A stretch of DNA of 64,000 nucleotides. It comes from Sodiomyces alkalinus F11 (lineage: Eukaryota > Ascomycota > Sordariomycetes > Glomerellales > Plectosphaerellaceae). The position numbers and the translations under genes are program-made. The stretch spans positions 1,471,237 to 1,535,236 of the forward strand of contig NW_021167088.1 in NCBI RefSeq assembly GCF_003711515.1, written 5' to 3'. The notes under the pieces are model-generated. The model was not told the DNA's origin. It worked only from the letters and a program-made list of their open reading frames with translations, and did no database searches. The number at the start of each line of letters is the position of its first letter. Within the stretch, counting starts at the first letter, position 1. This document shows positions 58,760 through 64,000 of the stretch, piece after piece.

Positions 58760-60438
58760 TGCGTCCCGGTCTACCCACACGACGGCGTGAGATGATGAGA
58801 ATGACTCGCCAGTTGTGCGGCAATACTTTGTCATGATATAGATGCATCATGCATGATGGACATGACGGCCCTTGACGTTTAGCGTCCGATTTACGGCTTG
58901 ATGACATGATGACACGCGGTTATGATACGATAAGTATATGCAGTGTTTTATATGCAATTCCTTTACTTTCGGGTCATATCAACATAGATGAGCATACTTA
59001 TATAGTCATACACTAGCATTCTTACAAGCATGGCGAAACTGCCGTCTACTATGGGAGTTCACATGACGAGAAGATCAGTTCCCGCCTTGACATTGTCCAA
59101 CATTGCCACTCTATGACAACCTCATTATGGCATCTCCCAGTTTGGACGCTTGATGCCACATGCTAGTTCTTATACGAACGTGGAGTTGGGAGCCAGGAGA
59201 CACGGGTCCCCAAAGCCCTCACAACAGCCAGCAATATTAGCCAGGATAGTGTCTTGCGAACTGTCAGTCAAACTGCCATCCAAATCGACTGGAATATTGG
59301 ACGTACGAAGAATGTCAGACTGAAGAGGTTATCAAAGTTCCCGAGGATTTTCCTCTTCAGACTGGCTATGACGGAGGTCCCTAGACTAAGACCACCCTGC
59401 AGGGCACATGCATTCTGAGACTCACCACAAGTTCGGGTCAAGATCAGTTCAAGGACCGGGATGGCGGTGACACATGAGAGAGGTGGGCCTGACGTACAGT
59501 GAATAGCCTTGAGATTTGCCGAGAGGGAAGGAAAACTACGCGGACAGTTCTGCGGCAGAACCAGTCTCTGTCGTCAACCGTGGTGTCAGCAAGCCAGTTC
59601 CCCTGAACACGACTGGACATTAGAACGAGGAGGATCGGACGTACCAACAGCACTCATCTCAACTCTAACGGCCGCACCCAGGAACGCCCTGGCCCCCAAC
59701 CATGGTCCATGGCAACTCCACCGTACGATACCGTCACGCCGCCCCTGGCCTGCGAAGCTTCAGCGCCGAGATTGATGCTCACGGTTGGGCCGATGCTCAA
59801 AATGCCCAAATGCTCAGCGGCCCCGAGAACGGGACATGACAGGGTATTCGCTACACAATTGGTTTGATCTTCGTTTACGTATCGTTAATATAATGTGTGC
59901 AACTCAGAAACCGTTTTCTTGTTGCTTTGACCGGCACGGTTATTGGCATATTGCAGTCGGAGATCTTCTGCTATCACCAAGTCCAAGATCTCTCAATATA
60001 TCTCGCCCGGATTGTCAAGACCTCGAAACAGCTTGATGATGGCGAATACCTGTCCTGCCCAGCCTTGCCATATGAACATGAAGCTGTTGGTGGAGACTGG
60101 AGGGGTTCAAGAAAGGGGTTCGTAGAACGGGAATCATCTTGATAAGTGTAATATCAAGTAGACACGGAAGATGGTACAGTCAAGCTATCTAGATACCTAG
60201 TAAGACTATTTAGCCACGGTGGCGAGCAAGTCGAGGTGGAAAAGCTATCGGGTGTTGCTTGATCAACTGTTACATGCACCCAAAAAACTGACATCAAGCC
60301 CTCTGGTCCCCAGGTGACGAGGTCTTCTAGTGGCTGATATAGTGTGACGGGAGTACAGGTGGCTGCAGACTGCAGTTGATCACAAAACGATGCAGACGTC
60401 GGGGAGAATCGATCGTGTCCTCATACATTATAACGCAA
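58760..60438. other. Intergenic region with possible unrecognised or decayed minus-strand exons
   Basis: Three minus-strand stretches run open into consensus GTACGT donors, at about 59642, 59498 and 59305. Translations such as DDRDWFCRRTVRVVF, LGNFDNLFSLTFF and SQDTILANIAGCCEGFGDPC look protein-like, but phases could not be chained into one ORF. Either a short secreted gene with several introns or a decayed one; not called as CDS. The rest shows nothing. Confidence 0.35.
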
Positions 60439-61671
60439 TCAAGACTCTAGCTCAGCCACATATCTTGAACCATGGTTGCGGTAGTCCCCAGGAAGTTCTT
60501 GCGGTTCCCTATCATCCAGCTCCTGAGGCCCTAAAGTTTTATATACCTGCATATTGGAGCCGCCCGAGGGGAAGTCTTCAGTGTAGGTTGGAGTCTGTTC
60601 CACTTCCGGCTGGGTATCAGACCGAGAAGAATGGTTCCTCCGTAGCAAATAGATAACAGCAATGGTGGTGGCACAAATTAGAGCCAGTCCCCCGATGGCC
60701 CCGCCAATTATAGCCCCTAGCTGGATTGGCGACGGCGATGAATCTTCTGAAGGATCCTCTCCTGAGTTTCCCGGGACCTCTGCTTCTGTATTTGTATCAT
60801 GTGCGCTCTCTGCCGATGTTGGGCTTCGATTCGACACCACCTGCTGACTGCTTTGTGTTGTGGCCTCTGAGTGACTGTATGTGGAAGCGCCCCCCACTGA
60901 GGACAAACGTCTCGGGGACGAGTTTCTTGGTGGTTGGCTCGAGGGCTCCTGAGAAGACCTCCCGCTCCCAGGTTCAGGTTCCGAAGTGGAGGTCGTAACA
61001 GGTTCAGGAGTTGAGGTAGTAGTCACAGCTTGAGCGACCGGCGTGATATGATAATAGTCGGTCCCGAACTTCGCATCGCAGGCGATGTAGGCGTAGGTCT
61101 GATCGATGCCGAATGTAAGAAGCGCTGTCGAGCAGAAGTTGTCGCGACTGTCGTAGGTGTCTCACTGTCAGCGAAGGAAAAGCAAAGCGATGTTCAAGAC
61201 GACATTCAAGACAATCATCGGAAACACAGGCCACGGTGGAGATACGGACCAGGTAAAAGTAGTTAAATCTGCTCGATCTGTGGCACCGCAGCCCCCGGAG
61301 CAACGGTGACTGTCCACACAACTGCCGGCTAGCCCGCAGTCTGCAGCGGAAATGACGGAGGTGGGACAGAAGCCCCAGAGTCCATTTCGCGTGTCGATGC
61401 GGCAGTTATAGCCAGGGTCGGCGGTCCTTATGAGATCTGGGTTTCCGTTCAAGTAGCCGCAGGTCGAAAGCTCGGTGGTAATAGCACGTTCCCTTATTTG
61501 AGGCTGGGTGTCGTTGAAATTGGTATGATTCAGTCCAGTGTGTGCAGAGCCGAGTTGAAATCGTGATGTAAGAACGGAGACGAAAGGCCGTGGGATAAAG
61601 CCACAGGAGCATGGGTCAATGTTGAGAAGCAATATCATCCAAAATAGAAGAAGTATGTCCGTAGAACCCAT
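60439..61671 (-). CDS. Single-pass surface protein with Cys-rich ectodomain
   Basis: Two exons: 61671-61250 and 61147-60439; 376 aa. The intron 61249-61148 (GTCCGT...CAG) joins in phase 2 to create TTFTC|RDNFCSTALLTF, as in related fungal proteins; other acceptors give stops or wrong frames. The order is: signal peptide (MGSTDILLLFWMILLLN...), Cys-rich ectodomain with CGYLNGNPD, YNCRIDTRNGLWGFCP and DQTYAYIACDAKFGTDYYH, a Ser/Thr/Pro-rich stalk (about 190-290), one membrane helix (GAIIGGAIGGLALICATTIA) and an acidic ~80-residue cytosolic tail. This layout is common in a fungal surface-protein family of unknown function; sensing or cell-wall contact is a guess. N-glycosylation sites (NHTNFNDT) are present. 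Confidence 0.85.
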
Positions 61672-62702
61672 GGCTACTGCTATTCATCGTTCCTCTGACC
61701 AGCAGAAAGGGAGCAAAGGGCTGAAGGTTGAACTTCGTGGCACTACCACGCTCTAATATGTTGGCCAGAGAACAGAGAGAACAGTTTGAAGATTCAGAAC
61801 AGAAACGCCGGCTCTCTGCTCCGTATATCAGTCAGTCATGGTTATATCGTCTCAACCCACGGCGGACTTCTTCCTAGACTTCTTTCCTCTTCTTCTCCTC
61901 GTTCTTGGCCTGCTTCCCGGATGGACAACATGGCCAGGCATATTGATTAAACATGAAGTTAGGGGTCTGATTGGGCTTGAAATACTACCGAAGTGTTGTC
62001 AGTTGGTCGTTTGTGGTAAGAGAAAAGAGAAAAGAGACAAAATGGACCGCTGTGTGGAGTAAGAGACAGGAGTAACAGGCTCAAGGCGACTGCTAAAGAA
62101 ACGAGATTGGCCGATTTGGTAGCAGATCCAGACTGCCGGTAAATTGGTGACATCTGAGAGCGTAGCCTGGCGCTTATTTCCCATGCCGCTTAGTACTAAC
62201 ACCATTGTTGCTATTCCGTAATTATTACCTATTAGTAGACTTTTTCAAAAGATTGGAAAAGCAATGAACAAACAAGTAAAATAAAAATAGAAAGTTCCCT
62301 GAGTAGGATCATAATTACGACGTGAAAATAACCAAATTCCATTAAAAACTACGGCGGAGCACTAAGGATACCGGCTCTATCGGGTGCGGACCCGGGCGGG
62401 GCACGTGGCTCCGGAACGGGCCATTCATATTTTTAGCTTCCGCAGATCCCGGCGTTCTTGCCGCTGCCCCACTGCTGCTCTTGGCGCTAATTTCCATATC
62501 CCTGCCCCCCCTGTCGTCCAGTGGCCTCTTCGCTCGCGTCTTGATAAGACTCTGATTCAACCTCTCCCTTCACTCCCTCTACCCATGACCATGACCATCT
62601 TCGCGTCTATTCGTGGTTCCAGCGCTGTTGCGTCTTCATCTTCACCCCCAGGAGCCTGCCGCGAGACGATGCGGCACTTGTGATGGACTCGTTTCCGTCA
62701 CT
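61672..62702. other. Divergent promoter region
   Basis: About 1 kb between the surface-protein gene and the mannosyltransferase. An AT-rich part (about 62205-62345) is followed by a pyrimidine-rich part before the ATG at 62703. Short ORFs here have no motif. Confidence 0.6.
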
Positions 62703-64000
62703 ATGCACCGCAAGTTATTGTTACTGTTAGTGCCGACGGTGTGCATCTTGCTGGTGGCCACAAGTCTCTATCTCGGCCACGATCATCTTACTCGGCTCCC
62801 CAAACTGCACATACCGTTCCTGGATGAAACCACGGTGGAAGATGCAGAGGTCCCATCAGAGACTATCGTGTCGGCGACGGGACCAGTGTCTACATTGAGC
62901 ACTGCTGGCGGTGCCAACGCTTCAGAGCCTACCCAGAGCCGTGACAGCCCACAACCCTCAGCAACCGCACATCCGCAATCCATACATGTAACCATTGCGA
63001 ACGGTTAGTATCTCTTCCCTACCCCCCATATCGGAACGACAACAAAACTGACATGGTGGTCGTTGATCAAGGAACTGTCCTCCCAGCCAAGCGCATCCAG
63101 CCCTATATCTCCGCTATACTCGACCCCTCTTCGACCGAACTGCCTCGCCTCGAGTGTCCCGCGTTGAACGCTAGCCGATACGATGTATTAAAAGACATGG
63201 GCGACGCCTCGGCCTCGGAGTCGGGGCATATTGATTACTACTTTGCGCTTGATCTGCGCAACTGCTTACCACTCCTCCCTCGCCTCCTAGGCAGCATCGT
63301 CGAAGCGATCCGATTCTTGGGACCGGAACGCTGTGCCCTGTCAATAGTCGAGGGCAACTCGCCGGACGGCACAGCCGACGTCCTCCAAGCCCTAAGCCCC
63401 TTCCTGGAACAACTGGGCTTCTCCTACTTTTACGAATCCTCAGACATCAACCCCGCAAAGGGCGACCGAATCCGCAAACTAGCCCAGCTGCGCAACCTCG
63501 CCTTACACCCCCTGTTCAACGACGAAACCAAAAACCGCACCTCCGCAGCCACGACGGTCCTCTTCATCAACGACGTAGCCGCCTGCGCCGAAGACCTCCT
63601 CGAACTCGCCCTCGCGCGCCGCGCCCTCGGCGCCGACATGACCTGCGCCATGGACTGGACCTACGTCGGCCCCGACCCGACCTTCTACGACGTCTGGCTG
63701 GCGCGCGGCATGAACGGGGACTCCTTCTTCGCGATCCCGCCCGACGGCTACTGGAACGCGGCCTGGAACCTGTTCTGGGATGCCCCCGAAACGAAGGCGA
63801 GGTATGACGCCCGGCTCCCCTTCCAGGTCTTTTCTTGCTGGAACGGCGCGGTGGCGTTTGGTGCTGCGCCGCTGATGGCGGAAGACGGTCTTCGGTTCCG
63901 GGGGGGGGTCGGGAGGGGGAGTGCGCGCAGGGCGAGCCGCAGATGTTTTGTAAGGACTTGTGGGCTAGGGGGTATGGGAAGATCGCTGTTGTGCCGGCGG
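62703..64000 (+). CDS. CAP59/CMT1-type alpha-1,3-mannosyltransferase (3' partial)
   Basis: Exon 1 is 62703-63003 and exon 2 is 63072 to the window end; intron 63004-63071 (68 nt, GTTAGT, with an AAG acceptor). A short cytosolic start and one membrane anchor (KLLLLLVPTVCILLVATSLYL) mark a type II Golgi protein with a Ser/Thr-rich stem. The catalytic part has LDLRNCLPLLPRLLGSIVEAI, SIVEGNSPDGTADVL, AQLRNLALHPL, VLFINDVAACAEDLLEL, ADMTCAMDW and FSCWNGAVAFGAAPL, all typical of CAP59_mtransfer proteins. After the nine-G run at 63900-63908 the frame no longer fits: the expected GECAQGEPQMFCKDLW and RGYGKIAVVPA are encoded from 63919 on in another frame. One missing base is the simplest explanation. 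The gene continues beyond the window. Confidence 0.85.

Overview
The window comes from a filamentous ascomycete, most likely a Sordariomycete. Genes are GC-rich, with short introns (about 57-160 nt) carrying GTAAGT/GTACGT/GTATGT-type donors. A 5S rRNA gene stands alone between protein genes. A large transposon block is saturated with TpA and almost lacks CpA/TpG, the mark of RIP (repeat-induced point mutation). All gene models were built by hand: splice phases were checked so each exon chain stays in frame, and family calls rest on recognised motifs, not on a database search.

Layout, left to right. (1) 1-255: first exon of an unidentified minus-strand gene leaving the window. (2) 2214-5089: a TPR/ankyrin protein with a C-terminal TIR-like domain. 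(3) 5238-6949: an F-box-type gene broken by one in-frame TAG. (4) 7981-9413: peroxisomal 3-ketoacyl-CoA thiolase with a PTS2. (5) 9783-12223: SulP sulfate permease with a STAS domain. (6) 13645-13999: tail of a dead protein kinase, then a 5S rRNA gene. (7) 14291-16636: a HypX/HoxX-like formyltransferase plus enoyl-CoA hydratase fusion. (8) 17457-20144: Rad26/ATRIP/UvsD checkpoint protein. (9) 21181-22879: CDP-diacylglycerol synthase. (10) 23654-24543: secreted Cys-rich protein. (11) 26200-27980: methionine aminopeptidase 2.

28212-42512 is a nested retrotransposon block. A Ty1/copia element (minus strand; 251-bp LTRs; target duplication ATGAC) carries inside its gag part a Ty3/gypsy chromovirus (plus strand; 310-bp LTRs; target duplication AGTAG). 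Both are riddled with stops and RIP-mutated. A 515-N gap covers the gypsy reverse transcriptase core.

Right of the block: GH3 beta-glucosidase with a PA14 insert (43561-46528), 5'-nucleotidase-type metallophosphoesterase (49864-52026), bacterial-type glycerate kinase (53035-54300), MFS/DHA1 transporter (56410-58759), single-pass Cys-rich surface protein (60439-61671), and a CAP59/CMT1-type mannosyltransferase running off the right edge (62703-64000).

The genes do not form a visible pathway or secondary-metabolite cluster; most are housekeeping. The most unusual items are the HypX-like gene, whose bacterial relatives make the CO ligand of [NiFe]-hydrogenase although no hydrogenase gene is in sight; the TPR-ankyrin-TIR protein, which keeps a WCxxE motif like that of NAD-cleaving TIR enzymes; and the doubly nested RIP-killed retroelements sitting 231 bp upstream of the MetAP2 start codon.
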